Assembly (NCBI GenBank): GCA_035578905.1
Contig: JAQJVL010000031.1
Coordinates: 3,563,316 to 3,627,315, forward strand
Length of the DNA: 64,000 nucleotides
Direction: 5' to 3'
Source: Stictocephala bisonia
Taxonomy: Eukaryota; Arthropoda; Insecta; Hemiptera; Membracidae
Part shown: positions 1 to 13,315 of the stretch, piece by piece
How positions within the stretch are numbered: the stretch's first letter is position 1
Layout of the letters: each line of letters starts with the position of its first letter
Program-made: the position numbers and the translations under genes
The notes under the pieces: generated by a model
The model's database searches: none
What the model was told of the DNA's origin: nothing
The model's input: the letters and a program-made list of their open reading frames with translations, nothing else

Positions 1-1439
1 GTTTATTTCTTCATCTATAACACATGTCCTAAAGTAAGGTATAAGTATTTCAATAAAGGCCATAACATTCCCAAAGACTCTAAAGCCATTAGAAATTCTT
101 AACATTTAAAAGATGGCATCCTAAAATATAAATAATAACTATAGCTGGTATCCTCCCCTTCCAGCATGGAGACAATTAATAAAAAGTATGTAATAGGAAT
201 AATAAATATAGGCTGGTATCCTCCCCTTCCAGTATGGAGACAATTAATAAGAAGTATGTAATAAGAATAATAACTATAGGCTGGTATCCTTCCCTTCCAA
301 TATGGACCCAATTAATAAGAAGTATGTAATAAGAAGAATAACTATAGGCTGGTATCCTTCCCTTCCAATATGGACCCAATTAATAAGAAGTATGTAATAA
401 GAAGAATAACTATAGGCTGGTATCCTCCCCTTCCAGTATGGAGACAATTAATAAGAAGTATGTAATAAGAATAATAACTATAGGCTGGTATCCTTCCCTT
501 CCATTAAGGAGAAAATTAATAAGAAGTATGTAATAAGAATAATAACTATAGGCTGGTATCCTCCCCTTCCAGTATGGAGACAATTAATAAGAAGTATGTA
601 ACAAGAATAATAATTATAGGCTGGAATCCTCCCCTTCCAGTATGGAGACAATTAATAAGAAGTATGTAATAAGAATAATAACTATAAGCTGGTATCCTTC
701 CCTTCCAGTATGGAGACAATTAAAAAGAAGTATGTAATAAGAATAATAACTATAGGCTGGTATCCTTCCTTCCAATATGAACCCAATTAATAAGAAGTAT
801 GTAATAAGAAGAATAACTATAGGCTGGTATCCTTCTCTTCCAGTATGGAGACTATTAATAAGAAGTATGTAATAAGAATAATAACTATAGGCTGGTATCC
901 TTCCCTTCCATTAAGGAGACAATTAATAAGAAGTATGTAATAAGAATAATAACTATAGGCTGGTATCCTTCCCTTCCATTAAGGAGACAATTAATAAGAA
1001 GTATGTAATAAGAATAATAACTATAGGCTGGTATCCTCCCCTTCCATTATGGAGACAATTAATAAGAAGTATGTAATAGGAATAATAACTATAGGCTGGT
1101 ATCCTTTCCTTCCAATATGGACCCAATTAATAAGAAGTATGTAATAAGAAGAATAACTATAGGCTGGTATCCTTCCCTTCCAGTAAGGAGACAATTAATA
1201 AGAAGTATGTAATAAGAATAATTACTATAGGCTGGTATTCTTCCCTTCCAGTATGGAGACAATTAATAAGAAGTATGTAATAAGAATAATTACTATAGGC
1301 TTGTATTCTTCCCTTCCAGTAAAGAGACAATTAATAAGAAGTATGTAATAAGAATAATTACTATAGGCTGGTATCCTTCCCTTCCAGTATGGAGACAATT
1401 AATAAGAAGTATGTAATAAGAATAATAACTATAGGCTGG

Positions 1440-3220
1440 TATCCTTTCCTTCCAATATGGACCCAATTAATAAGAAGTATGTAATAAGAAGAATAACTAT
1501 AGGCTGGTATTCTTCCCTTCCAGTATGGAGACAATTAACAAGAAGTATGTAATAAGAATAATTACTATAGGCTGGTATTCTTCCCTTCCAGTAAGGAGAC
1601 AATTAATAAGAAGTATGTAATAAGAATAATTACTATAGGCTGGTATCCTTCCCTTCCAATATGGACCCAATTAATAAGAAGTATGTAATAAGAAGAATAA
1701 CTATAGGCTGGTATCCTTTCCTTCCAATATGGAGGCAATTAATAAGAAGTATGTAATAAGAATAATTACTATAGGCTGGTATTCTTCCCTTCCAGTAAGG
1801 AGACAATTAATAAGAAGTATGTAATAAGAATAATAACTATAGGCTGGTATCCTTTCCTTCCAATATGGACCCAATTAATAAGAAGTATGTAATAAGAATA
1901 ATTACTATAGGCTGGTATCCTTTCCTTCCAGTATGGAGACAATTAATTTATACGAAGTATGTAATAAGAATAATTACTATAGGCTTGTATTCTTCCCTTC
2001 CAGTAAGGAGACAATTAATAAGAAGTATGTAATAAGAATAATAACTATAGGCTGGTATCCTTCCCTTCCAGTATGGAGACAATTAATAAGAAGTAAGTAA
2101 TAAGAATAATAACTATAGGCTGGTATCCTTTCCTTCCAATATGGACCCAATTAATAAGAAGTATGTAATAAGAAGAATAACTATAGGCTGGTATTCTTCC
2201 CTTCCAGTAAGGAGACAATTAATAAGAAGTATGTAATAAGAATAATTACTATAGGCTGGTATCCTTCCCTTCCAGTATGGAGACAATTAATAAGAAGTAT
2301 GTAATAAGAATAATAACTATAGGCTGGTATCCTTTCCTTCCAATATGGACCCAATTAATAAGAAGTATGTAATAAGAAGAATAACTATAGGCTGGTATTC
2401 TTCCCTTCCAGTATGGAGACAATTAACAAGAAGTATGTAATAAGAATAATTACTATAGGCTGGTATTCTTCCCTTCCAGTAAGGAGACAATTAATAAGAA
2501 GTATGTAATAAGAATAATTACTATAGGCTGGTATCCTTCCCTTTTAATATGGACCCAATTAATAAGAAGTATGTAATAAGAAGAATAACTATAGGCTGGT
2601 ATCCTTTCCTTCTCAATATGGAGGCAATTAATAAGAAGTATGTAATAAGAATAATTACTATAGGCTGGTATTCTTCCCTTCCAGTAAGGAGACAATTAAT
2701 AAGAAGTATGTAATAAGAATAATAACTATAGGCTGGTATCCTTTCCTTCCAATATGGACCCAATTAATAAGAAGTATGTAATAAGAATAATTACTATAGG
2801 CTGGTATCCTTTCCTTCCAGTATGGAGACAATTAATTTATACGAAGTATGTAATAAGAATAATTACTATAGGCTTGTATTCTTCCCTTCCAGTAAGGAGA
2901 CAATTAATAAGAAGTATGTAATAAGAATAATAACTATAGGCTGGTATCCTTCCCTTCCAGTATGGAGACAATTAATAAGAAGTATGTAATAAGAATAATA
3001 ACTATAGGCTAGTATCCTTTCCTTCCAATATGGACCCAATTAATAAGAAGTATGTAATAGGAAGAATAACTATAGGCTGGTATTCTTCCCTTCCAGTAAG
3101 GAGACAATTAATAAGAAGTACGTAATAAGAATAATTACTATAGGCTGGTATTCTTCCCTTCCAGTAAGGAGACAATTAATAAGAAGTATGTAATAAGAAT
3201 AATTACTATAGGCTGGTATC
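1440..3220. repeat. Higher-order repeat: two about 889-bp blocks of 13 monomers
   Basis: Diagnostic variants recur at a fixed offset. The AATTAACAAG variant sits near 1533 and 2421, and AATTAATTTATACG sits near 1941 and 2830. Each offset is 888-889 bp, which equals 13 monomers of 68 bp plus a few bases. The order of monomer types between these markers is also the same. This shows that a 13-mer block was duplicated as a unit. Confidence 0.85.
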
Positions 3221-4729
3221 CTTCCCTTCCAATATGAACCCAATTAATAAGAAGTATGTAATAAGAAGAATAACTATAGGCTGGTATCCTTTCCTTCCAA
3301 TATGGACCCAATTAATAAGAAGTATGTAATAAGAAGAATAACTATAGGCTGGTATCCTTCCCTTCCAGTATGGCGACAATTAATAAGAAGTATGTAATAA
3401 GAATAATAACTATAGGCTGGTATCCTTCCCTTCCAGTACGGAGAAAATTAATAAGAAATATGTAATAAGAATAATAACTATACGCTGGTATCCTTTCCTT
3501 CTAGTATGGAGAAAATTAATAAGAAGTATGTAATAAGAATAATAACTATAGGCTGGTATCCTTCCCTTCCAGTATGGAGAAAATTAATAAGAAGTATGTA
3601 ATAAAAATAATAACTATACGCTGGTATCCTTCCCTTCCAGTATGGAGACAATTAATAAAAAGTATGTAATAAGAATAATAACTATAGGCTGGTATCCTCC
3701 CCTTCCAGTATGGCGACTATTGATAAGAAGTATGTAATAAGAAGAATAACTATAGGCTGGTATCCTTTCCTACCAGAATGGAGACAATTAATTTATAAGA
3801 AGTATGTAATAAGAATAATAACTATAGGCTGGTATTCTTCCCTTCCAGTATGGAGACAATTAATAAGAAGTATGTAATAAGAATAATAACTATAGGCTGG
3901 TATACTTCCCTTCAAGTATGGTGACTATTGATAAGAAGTATGTAATAAAAATAATAACTATAGGCTGGTATCCTCCCCTTACAGTATGGCGACTATTGAT
4001 AAGAAGTATGTAATAATAATAATAATTATAGGCTGGTATCCTTCCCTTCCAGTATGGAGACAATTAATAAGAAGTATGTAATAAGAAAAATAATTATAGG
4101 CTGGTATCCTTTCCTTCCAGTATGGAGACAATTAATTTATAAGAGGTATGTAATAAGAATAATAAATATAGGCTGGTATCCTTCCCTTCCAGTATGGTAA
4201 CTATTGATAAGAAGTATGTAATAAGAATAATAACTATAGGCTGGTATCCTCCCTTCCAGTATGGAGACAATTAATAAGAAGTATGTAATAATAATAATAA
4301 TAACTATAGGCTGGTATCCTTCTCTTCCAGTATTTGGATACAATTAATAAGAAGTATGTAATAAGAATAATAACTATAGGCTGGTCTCCTTCCCTTCCAG
4401 TATGGCGACTATTGATAAGAAGTATGTAATAAGAATAATAACTATAGGCTGGTATCCTCCCCTTCCAGTATGGAGACAATTAATAAGAAGTATGTAATAA
4501 GAACAATAACTATAGGCTGGTATCCTTCCCTTCCAGTATGGAGACAATTAATAAGAAGTATGTAATAAGAATAAGTACTATAGGCTGGTATCCTTCCCTT
4601 CCAGTATGGGGACCATTGATAAGAAGTATGTATTAAGAATAATAACTATAGGCTGGTATCCTTCCCTTCCAGTATGGCGACTATTGATAAGAAGTATGTA
4701 ATAAGAATAATAACTATAGGCTGGTCTCC

Positions 4730-6440
4730 TTTACTTCCAGTATGGAGACAATTAATTTATACGAAGTATGTAATAAGAATAATAACTATAGGCTGGTATC
4801 TTTCCCTTCCAGTATGGAGACAATTAATAAGAAGTATGTAATAAGAATAATAACTATAGGCTGGTATCCTTCCCTTCCAGTATGGAGACTATTGATAAAA
4901 ATTATGTAATAAGAATAATAACTATAGGCTGGTATCCTCCCCTTCCAGTATGGAGACAATTAATAAGAAGTATGTAGTAAGAATAATAACTATAGGCTGG
5001 TATCCTTCCCTTCCAGTATGGAGACAATTAATAAGAAGTATGTAATAAGAATAATAACGATAGGCTGGTATGCTTCCCTTCCAGTATGGCGACTATTGAT
5101 AAGAAGTATGTAATAAGAATAATAACTATAGGCTGGTATCCTTCCCTTCCAGTATGGAGACAAATAATAAGAAGTATGTAATAAGAATAATAACTATAGG
5201 CTGTTATCATTCCCTTCCAGTATTTGGAGATAATTAATAAGAAGTATGTAATAAGAATAATAACTATAGGCTGGTATCCTTCCCTTTCAGTATGGTGACT
5301 ATTTATAAGAAGTATGTAATAAAAATAATAACTATAGGCTGGTATCCTTCCCTTCCAGTATGGCGACTATTGATAATATGTATGTAATAAGAATAATAAC
5401 TATAGGCCTGTATCTTCCCCTTCCAGTAAGGAGACAATTAATAAGAAGTATGTAATAAGAACAATAACTATAGGCTGGTATCCTTCCCTTCCAGTGTGGA
5501 GACTATTGATAAGAAGTTTGTAATAAGAATAATAACTATAGGCTGGTATCCTTCCCTTCCAGTATGGCGACTATTGATAAGAAGTATGTAATAAGAATAA
5601 TAACTATAGGCTGGTCTCCTTTCCTTCCAGTATGGAGACAATTAATTTATACGAAGTATGTAATAAGAATAATAACTATAGGCTGGTATCTTTCCCTTCC
5701 AGTATGGAGACAATTAATAAGAAGTATGTAATAAGAATAATAACTCTAGGCTGGTATCCTTCCCTTCCAATATGGAGACTATTGATAAGAATTATGTAAT
5801 AAGAATAATAACTATAGGCTGGTATCCTCCCCTTCCAGTATGGAGACAACTAATAAGAAGTATGTTGTAAGAATAATAACTATAGGCTGGTATCCTTCCC
5901 TTCCATTATGGAGACAATTAATAAGAAGTATGTAATAAGAATAATAACTATAGGCTGGTATCCTTCCCTTCCAGTATGGCGACTATTGATAAGAAGTATG
6001 TAGTAAGAATAATAACTATAGGCTGGTATCCTTCCCTTCCAGTATGGCGACTATTGATAAGAAGTATGTAATAAGAATAATAATTATAGGCTGGTATCCT
6101 TCCCTTCCAGTATGGAGACAATTAATAAGAAGTATGTAATGAGAATAATAACTATAGGCTGGTATACTTCCCTTCCAGTATGGCGACTATTGATAAGAAG
6201 TATGTAATAAGAATAATGCCTATAGGCTGGTATCCTCCCCTTCCAGTATGTAGACAATTAAAAAGAAGTATGTAATAAGAATAATAACTATAGGTTGGTA
6301 TCCTTCCCTTCCAGTATGGAGACAATTGATAAGAAGTATGTAATAACAATAATAAATATAGGCTGGTATCCCCCCTTCCAGTATGGAGACAATTGATAAA
6401 AAGTATGTAATAACAATAATAACTATAGGCTGGTATCCCC
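4730..6440. repeat. Second 890-bp higher-order duplication in the 68-bp satellite
   Basis: The marker AATTAATTTATACG occurs near 4750 and 5640. The neighbouring variants ATTGATAAAAATTATG (about 4891) and ATTGATAAGAATTATG (about 5781) are also 890 bp apart, as are the following GTAGTAAG and GTTGTAAG monomers. The size matches the block at 1440-3220. The right-hand limit of the duplication is approximate. Confidence 0.75.
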
Positions 6441-7280
6441 CTTCCAGTATGGAGACAATTGATACATGTAATAAGAATAAAAACAATATGTTGGTATCCC
6501 CCTTCCAGTATGGAGACAATTGATAAAAAGTATGTAATAACAATAATAACTATAACTGGTATACCCCCCTTCCAGTATGGAGACAATTGATACATGTAAT
6601 AAGAATAATAACAATAGGTTGGTATCCCCCTTCCAGTATGGAGACAATTGATAAAAAGTATGTAATAACAATAATAACTATAACTGGTATACCCCCCTTC
6701 CAGTATGGAGACAATTGATAAAAAGTATGTAATAACAATAATAACTATAGGCTGGTATCCCCCCTTCCAGTAAGGAGACAATTGATACATGTAATAAGAA
6801 TAATAACAATAGGCTGGTATCCCCCTTCCAGTATGTAGACAATTAATAAGAAGCATGTAATAAGAATAATAACTATAGGCTGGTATCCTTCCTTTCCAGT
6901 ATGGAGACTATTGAAAGAAGTATATAATAAGAATAATAACTATAGGCTGGTATCCTTCCCTTCCAGTATGGAGACAATTAATAAGAAGTATGTAATGAGA
7001 ATAATAACTATAGGCTGGTATACTTCCCTTCCAGTATGGCGACTATTGATAAGAAGTATGTAATAAGAATAATGCCTATAGACTGGTATCACCCCTTCCA
7101 GTAAGGAGACAATTGATACATGTAATAAGAATAATAACAATAGGCTGGTATCCTCCCTTTCATTATGGAGACAATTGATAAAAAGTATGTTATAACAATA
7201 CTAATTATAGGCAGGTGTCCTCCCCTTCAAGTATGGAGACGATTGATGAGAAATATGTAATAACAATAATAACTCTAGGC
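6225..7280. repeat. Divergent CCC-rich subfamily of the 68-bp satellite
   Basis: The distal kilobase uses monomers with GGTATCCCCCCTTCC and GACAATTGATAAAAAG. These alternate with shortened monomers that read GACAATTGATACATGTAATAAG. The short form recurs near 6455, 6583, 6780 and 7110. The first pair is 128 bp apart, which points to a dimeric unit of one full and one shortened monomer. Older monomer types reappear around 6860-7080. Confidence 0.8.
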
Positions 7281-8055
7281 TCATATCAATACTTTTCAAA
7301 AATGTAAGGGAAAATATATATATATATATTATTGCGATGTTGTTAGTTAATTTATTTTGAGGGAGATAACGGCTGATATGTAGAAGTCGTTTTTTATACT
7401 TTCCAATGGTATTTGACATGATTTGTCAGAATAATATGTCAATATCTCTAGAAAATGGGTGTCAAACTAATTAATTTAGGTGTCATATGCAGACAATTTA
7501 ATTAGTTTTGGCCTTACCGAGAAAATGGAATGTTGGAAATGGCTTTAATATGAGTCATTAACAGCCCTTAGAGTGCCACAGGGGAGTAAATTTGGTCCAG
7601 TGTTTTTCAATCTATAAATAAATCAGTTATGCCTATTTAGAACGGGGATATGCAGTGACATCCTATTGATATTATTCAATACTGACTTGAAAGCTTTGGA
7701 TAAAACATGTTATAACATGGTATCAATAACGCGAATAAGTAGTTGCATGATCTGGAGTATATAAGAAAGATATATTAAAATGTATTATTTCCAGTGTATC
7801 AACAACATTGTCAAGAAATATAAGTTTAGAAAAATAACCAGATTAAATTAATAAATATTTTAAATGCAAGACTATTTGACGAATATTCTGACATGTAATA
7901 CTGTAGAGTTTAAATGTTAGTTAATATTATTTAACCTGAAATATTTAATTTTCTCAATTCAAAGTTCTTTTGTTGTTTTCATTCTACGTTTTATTAAGAT
8001 ACATAGAATTCCATTTTACTACTTAAATCCATCAAAATGATAAAATGTTATATAA

Positions 8056-8060
<5 letters not shown>
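7281..8060. other. AT-rich non-repetitive DNA, no gene recognised
   Basis: No open frame, RNA gene or transposon end is recognisable here. There is a short AT run near 7314-7331. A few stretches around 7540-7700 have more balanced composition, but nothing I can name. Confidence 0.6.

Positions 8061-8096
<36 letters not shown>
8061..8096. repeat. (TA)n microsatellite
   Basis: An almost pure TA dinucleotide tract of about 36 bp. Confidence 0.95.
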
Positions 8097-8100
<4 letters not shown>

Positions 8101-8315
8101 TTCACAAAAATATATTTTACGTATCTGGCAAAAAATATGTTTTTATTTATTAGGTAGCAATATACCTATAGTTTACGGTAATAATTTTACCTCCTAAATA
8201 AGTATAGTTTACTTTATATTTAAATAAAATATTTTAATATATATTACTTTAGTGTTCTATTGCTTAATTAGTCTATATGGAGTGTAAAAGGTAAAAACAC
8301 GTCTCTTCATTACAG

Positions 8316-8403
8316 GAGGAGCAGTTTCTTGTGTAGACATGAGTACTGTACTAAGGGCTCTCGACCCACATCATCATTACTGGACTTCATTATACTGAGT
8401 GAG
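8316..8403 (+). other. Candidate 88-bp exon, unknown gene
   Basis: A pyrimidine-rich acceptor (GTCTCTTCATTACAG) precedes the segment and a consensus donor (GAG/GTATGTAG) follows it. One frame is open for 29 codons with a non-AT-biased composition, including CRHEYCTKGSRPTSS. A second frame, SCVDMSTVLRALDPHHHYW, ends in a stop just before the donor. The composition differs from the surrounding AT-rich DNA. I recognise no domain. Such acceptor-donor pairs arise by chance in 64 kb, so the call is tentative. Confidence 0.3.
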
Positions 8404-9127
8404 GTATGTAGTCAAGGGCTGTACCAACCCTCATTTAAAAATTAATTTAATTTCTGCCTGAATTAAATGTCCATGTTATGAATCCACTCTTATTGCATTA
8501 CGTTAAAAAAAATATATTACTATAGTAAAACTATAAAAATACCCTTGCTTTTTATTGATCTTCATGATATTACTTCCTGTAAAAATAACCTCATCAATTA
8601 AATTTTAATGGCTTAAAAGAATATTTATAATTTTAATAATTATAATTAAAGCTTGGAAGTATTACAAACCTTTCTAAAAATCTTAATTTAAATATCCTTT
8701 ATTGTAAATGTTTAGTAAACAAAAATATTGTATTGCGTTGATCAAAAGGTTGGTTAGTTATTTTGATAACTCCAATAGCAGGTATTTTTATTATAGGTTA
8801 TAATGCTACTTAATTTATTAGTTCTGAACTTACACGTCGTACTTTTTTCGTAATACAAATGTTTCATAAGCATAAAATTATATTTTCAAAGAGAAGCTTA
8901 TATTTTTGTTACTTATAATGTCGTGTTTAAGTGGTTATGTTATTAAATATGTACATACTCAATCACTATTAGATATACATGTGTCAATAGAAGAGATAAA
9001 AGGGAATATGAGTGATGGGTGAGTATTTTGCGTGAATGAACTAGTGTATTCATTCTGTTAATAACAGAAGTCGACTATTCTTTAGAAAGATTCATTTTTA
9101 AGAGCGAAATAGAAAGTCAGGGAAACT
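8404..9127. other. AT-rich DNA, nothing recognised
   Basis: No open frame or repeat stands out between the candidate exon and the 272-bp tandem pair. Confidence 0.55.
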
Positions 9128-9535
9128 AACAGACCAACATTACGTGGTTTGCATTCCACGTAAAATTGATAATCCCTTAGTTTCCCTAGGTACTGGGCTA
9201 TTAATAAATAGCTTTTTCTGTGGAACAGTTAATCTTATTTAATAAAAATGACTACATTCGTTCATCTACACTCATTACACAAATTCGCCCGTCATATTCA
9301 CCAATACCACTAAGATCGGTGTCTTCCTAATATTTAATGAATAATATATAATGTCGTTTATAGAGAGGAATTGAAAATCACACTTATTATTTATAATAAA
9401 ATCAGACCAATACTACGTGGTTTGGATTCCACATAGAAGTGCCGGTTCCCAAATTTCCGTGGATATTGGGCTAATATTAAACGGCTCTTTCTAAGGAACA
9501 GGTAAATTTAATTCGTAACAATAACCTCTATTGGC
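9128..9535. repeat. Degenerate tandem pair, period about 272 bp
   Basis: Two diverged copies begin near 9128 and 9400. Each contains AGACCAA.A.TACGTGGTTT followed by an ATTCCAC segment, then a TTCCC or CCC tract, TACTGGGCTA or TATTGGGCTA, and a GCTCTTTCT-like segment with GGAACAG. The first copy holds a small hairpin, TACGTGG...CCACGTA. It looks like the relic of a longer satellite or a dispersed repeat. I do not recognise the family. Confidence 0.6.
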
Positions 9536-9854
9536 TACTCATATGACGTAAATTAATAACATTAACTTTGCTATAACGTAAAATCACAATTTAGCGTATA
9601 TGAATACTTATTCATACAAAAAAATACACAAATACTTGTATCTGCTTATTCAGTTGTTTAGAAGTATAAATTCCATACTGTATTATAAAGAGATTCATTA
9701 AACTATAAAATTTAACAATACCTTGACAGTATAATTAATACAATAGGAATAAATTTGATTAAATTCGTCCAGTCATACTAAATTATAAATAGCAATGTAT
9801 TGCGAGTTATTATTATCATTAAATGATCAGTGAATACGAATGGTACCTAGAATT
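9536..9854. other. AT-rich DNA, nothing recognised
   Basis: No gene-like or repeat signal was seen. Confidence 0.5.
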
Positions 9855-9990
9855 GGGGACACTATGAGTGTGGGTGGGAAGGCGGGTCACTCCCAACGTT
9901 CGTTTATGATGGGAGGTAGGGTCATAACAACAGTACGTGAGTGATTGAGAGATTCATAACCACTGTACATGTATGGGTGGGTTTACTTAC
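9855..9990 (+). repeat. G-rich 35-36 bp minisatellite relic (locus 1)
   Basis: About three degenerate copies of a G-rich unit carry GTGTGGGTGGGAAGGCGGGT, a GGGAGGTAGGGTCAT segment, CAACAGTACGTGAG, and CCACTGTACATGTATGGGTG. The order of G-run, GGTCA(T), A-C-C-A and GTACGTG is the same as in the better preserved array at 50.4 kb. Confidence 0.7.
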
Positions 9991-12900
9991 AGAAATCATT
10001 TAATTTTGTGCATAGGACTGCTTCAGACCATATATTTTTATATAAAATATAAACCATCAAATGTAAAAGTTAGAATATAAATGTTACTAAAATTAGTACT
10101 AACTTAATTTTACTAAAATTAGTGAAAATATACGCAATATTTATGAGAAGAAAAATATATATTTTGATATAAGTTATTATATTAGCCAGTCCTATTAGTC
10201 AAAGCTAATTTATCATTCTTGTAACGTTCGTGTGGAAGAGACATCAGTCAAAACTCTGCCATATTACATCATACTCTATTAGGCGACTGTTGACTACCAG
10301 TTGGTGAAACTTTGATACAGAAACAATCTGAGTATTAAGAAGTTTATAAAATGTTAAAAATTACTTGTAGGATTTGCTAATATATGCTTTAAGGATCGAA
10401 GGAGTGCTTTAAATATATATACAAGTCTTTGATCAAGTTATTCACTTTTAAGTTTTAATAAGAAGAATAATTTTGACAATGTAATTTTTCATAAAACTAA
10501 TCGTTGTTCATAAATACACAAAATAATAATTGAAAAAAGGTTTACGTAAAAGAATTGTATGTAATTTTCAACTAAATTGAGATTAAATATTACTTAGTAA
10601 CATTATTTCTTAATATTAAAATTAGCATTGATACAAAATATTTATTTTAGTTGCCTTTTAAGCCTTACATTAAAAAACACGAAATATCACATTAAAAACA
10701 TTACAAAAATCATAAAAAAAGCTTATGATAATTTATGAATGTAAGGTCTATAAAAAATAAAGAAACAAATTAAACACGTTACATGATATTGCATTTAGTG
10801 TTAATTTTAGGGAACAAATTAAGATGAACATTTTTTAACGTCATCATAAAATAACGTTATTAAAACCAATTTGTAAAAAGCCTAAATAGTTTTCTGCAAG
10901 TTAAAGTATAACCAGGCAATATTGAGCCACATAATGCTATTTAAAAATAAGAAACATTTTTTCCGTATAAGCATATAGTAAGTTTTAAATTTAGACTGGG
11001 ACATCTTGCTAGTAAGCCACTAAAACTATTACTCATAGTAATTTAAAGAGAAGAGCACCTCATTTGTGTAATTGTCTATGAAAATTATTCAAGTTATATT
11101 GTAATTATAGTATTTATAGAGTAAAATTATTATTTAAAAACATTGTAAAAAATAAACACACAAAACAAACAAAATTAAAAATTACGTTTTTTTAACTGTT
11201 TCTGAATTGGAAGCGAACCATAATCTCGTGAAATATTTAAAATCTTAAATAAATAAGTGTGATAAAATTTGTGATGGACAAAGTTGTTAATATTTGATTT
11301 ATTTAAGGAAGATAATATGTAAACAGAATTATTTTTATCACAAACTAATATATATGTTTCTAGCTTGCCCTGTACGTTAAATAATTATTGTTCTCTTCCC
11401 ATTGTCCAGGTAAGTTTCATTGTAAATCTATGAAAATAGTAGACTTGTATTTGATAGTTAAAACTAATTTCATTTAAATTTGCATTTGCTATAAATTACA
11501 GAAAAGTTATTATTTTTATAAATCTAATGGTTAAATATGGAGGATTCAGAAAAAAATATTTTTATACTAAATATGTACGGTGTTTAGTATGTAGAAACAA
11601 AATTTCTGAAATATTTAGTTTCTATGGTAAAGCGATGGAAATATTTATTTATAACTCAAAATATAAATAGAATATCTCTTCAGCACTTAAATAATGGTAA
11701 ATCTGTGTGAGTCAACAACGAGATTATTACTGTACAGCATTTCTAAACTAATATGGCAGAACTATATTACAGAAAATATATTGATAATGTAAGATGTTTT
11801 ACGTGAATCAACATAGGTTTATTCTTACCGTGCCTTTCTATGACAGTAAACTTCCTGTATCTAGTAAATCAAGTTCAATTGTACTTACTATTGTTAACAT
11901 TATGTTTTGTAGTTAGTAATTATGTTTTATTTAAAAGTTTACACATAACATATAACTCAAAATGACTAGATTAATCAACGATAAACAGTAACAAACATTA
12001 CATATTTTAACTGTGTTTAAATAATTTAGATTTAATAATAAAAATGCAAATTGTACTGTTGAAAATGGGTTTAAAAATGTTTATTTGTCACTGTGCACTG
12101 TCCTTTTTTCAGAAGTTTACGAAACGTAATGTTTAAGTGATATATTGATGGTAAATTACTTGATTATATTGCAATAATATTTACACAAGAAATGTTTTGA
12201 TTGGCCAGGTAAATTACTATCATATCTACCTGTTGTTTACCTCGAGTGAAAATGCGTTATTGGTTGATATTACAGTCTATTTAACAAGTTATCTGTCTCA
12301 TTAACTCGCTGCACTACAAATAAGGATGTTAATTTTTTAACTTAAATATGTATCGAATTAATTCCCCTTCCATTTATTTTAAACTGTACCCATTCAACTG
12401 ATTTGTTTATTTATACATAGAAAAACTAATAATGTTATATCATCAATAATATAGATTTATATTTCATATATTTCATTGTAAAGTTCTCATATTTACAATA
12501 AACAAATCACTAGTAAACCTGATTGAGATGAACTGTGTATTTAACATTCTTTTGTTGAATTTGATGCACATTGTTAATGCAATAGTTAGTCAGTATGGTT
12601 TGGTTTTAAAAAGTCAAATAACATTAACAGAAATCTATTATCTTACAAAATAGGTATGATTCCCTTCATTTTACTTATATATATATACTGCAAAATATTC
12701 TTTTATATGCTAATGCTACTTGTTTCTTAGTGATACATTTTACTTTTAATAACAATATTAGGATTCTGATTACGAAAAAATCTTATTATTTTATGTAATA
12801 ATTCACACTAATATAGCTATTTTTTAATATGGAGTATACATTCATTATTATAGGATTATATTTAAACAATACATTTTAAATTTTTTAGTTAGTATAATAC
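9991..12900. other. Long AT-rich stretch, no gene recognised
   Basis: About 2.9 kb of AT-rich DNA with short homopolymer runs. It contains no sustained open frame, tRNA-like box or transposon terminus that I can support. One possible small exon inside it is listed separately. Confidence 0.55.
11364..11409 (+). other. Candidate 46-bp micro-exon
   Basis: An acceptor (TATATGTTTCTAG) and a perfect consensus donor (CCAG/GTAAGT) enclose 46 bp. One frame is open for 15 codons (LPCTLNNYCSLPIVQ). The donor is the strongest plus-strand splice donor I noticed in this part of the window. The length and phase do not fit directly with the 8316-8403 candidate, so a common transcript is not shown. Confidence 0.2.
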
Positions 12901-12907
12901 GTGTTGG

Positions 12908-12969
<62 letters not shown>
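12908..12969. repeat. (TA)n microsatellite
   Basis: A TA tract of about 60 bp with one TTTA interruption. It directly abuts the Penelope-like element, so the element probably inserted next to it or the tract grew at the junction. Confidence 0.95.
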
Positions 12970-12972
<3 letters not shown>

Positions 12973-13315
12973 TACAAGTAAACATCACATAACACAAATT
13001 TATTACAATATAAGCACAAAATGCACAAATACATTACAATACAAGTACAAAATGCACAAATAATATAGTGATCGATTTCTTTGAACCACGCTCACCTTCC
13101 TCAGACCAGAGGGATTCACAAAAGAATGGAAAATAGTGTTCAACATCTCAATATATAGGCCTATGATCACGTGACCCCATTGGCTGGAATCGTCAAAATG
13201 GCGGCTGCTGTAATATTATTGGTTAATCTCTGTTGGCTGTTAATTCTGTTCTTTTTAGTCACTGAAAATATGTTATTAAAAACTATTTCGGATTCAAAAT
13301 TAACCTGTTCATTCA

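Larger units (their letters stand above)
127..7280. repeat. 68-bp satellite array (about 105 monomers)
   Basis: Head-to-tail copies of a 68-bp unit run almost without interruption. A typical unit reads GGCTGGTATCCTTCCCTTCC, then AGTATGGAGACAATTAATA, then AGAAGTATGTAATAAGAATA plus a short linker. Variants include CAATATGGACCC for CAGTATGGAGAC, GCGACTATTGATAAG, and an expanded AATTAATTTATACG. Copies differ by a few substitutions, so homogenisation is incomplete. Because 68 is not a multiple of three and the minus strand of the unit has few stops, long tyrosine/isoleucine-rich minus-strand frames arise with a 68-residue period; I treat these as non-coding. The array enters from AT-rich DNA at its left edge and decays into it near 7280. 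Confidence 0.97.

Noticed and set aside
29..144. Telomeric or subtelomeric end at the left edge
   Set aside because: No TTAGG-type or other telomere repeat is visible. The G-rich minisatellites are internal and far too degenerate.
6152..6856. A 234-codon minus-strand open frame rich in Y, I, L and S
   Set aside because: It lies wholly in the 68-bp satellite, has the satellite's three-unit period, and matching frames occur in other phases and places of the array. It reflects low stop content of the unit.
127..7280. CRISPR-like regular repeat spacing
   Set aside because: There are no unique spacers: the whole 68-bp unit repeats. The context is eukaryotic and no cas genes are present.
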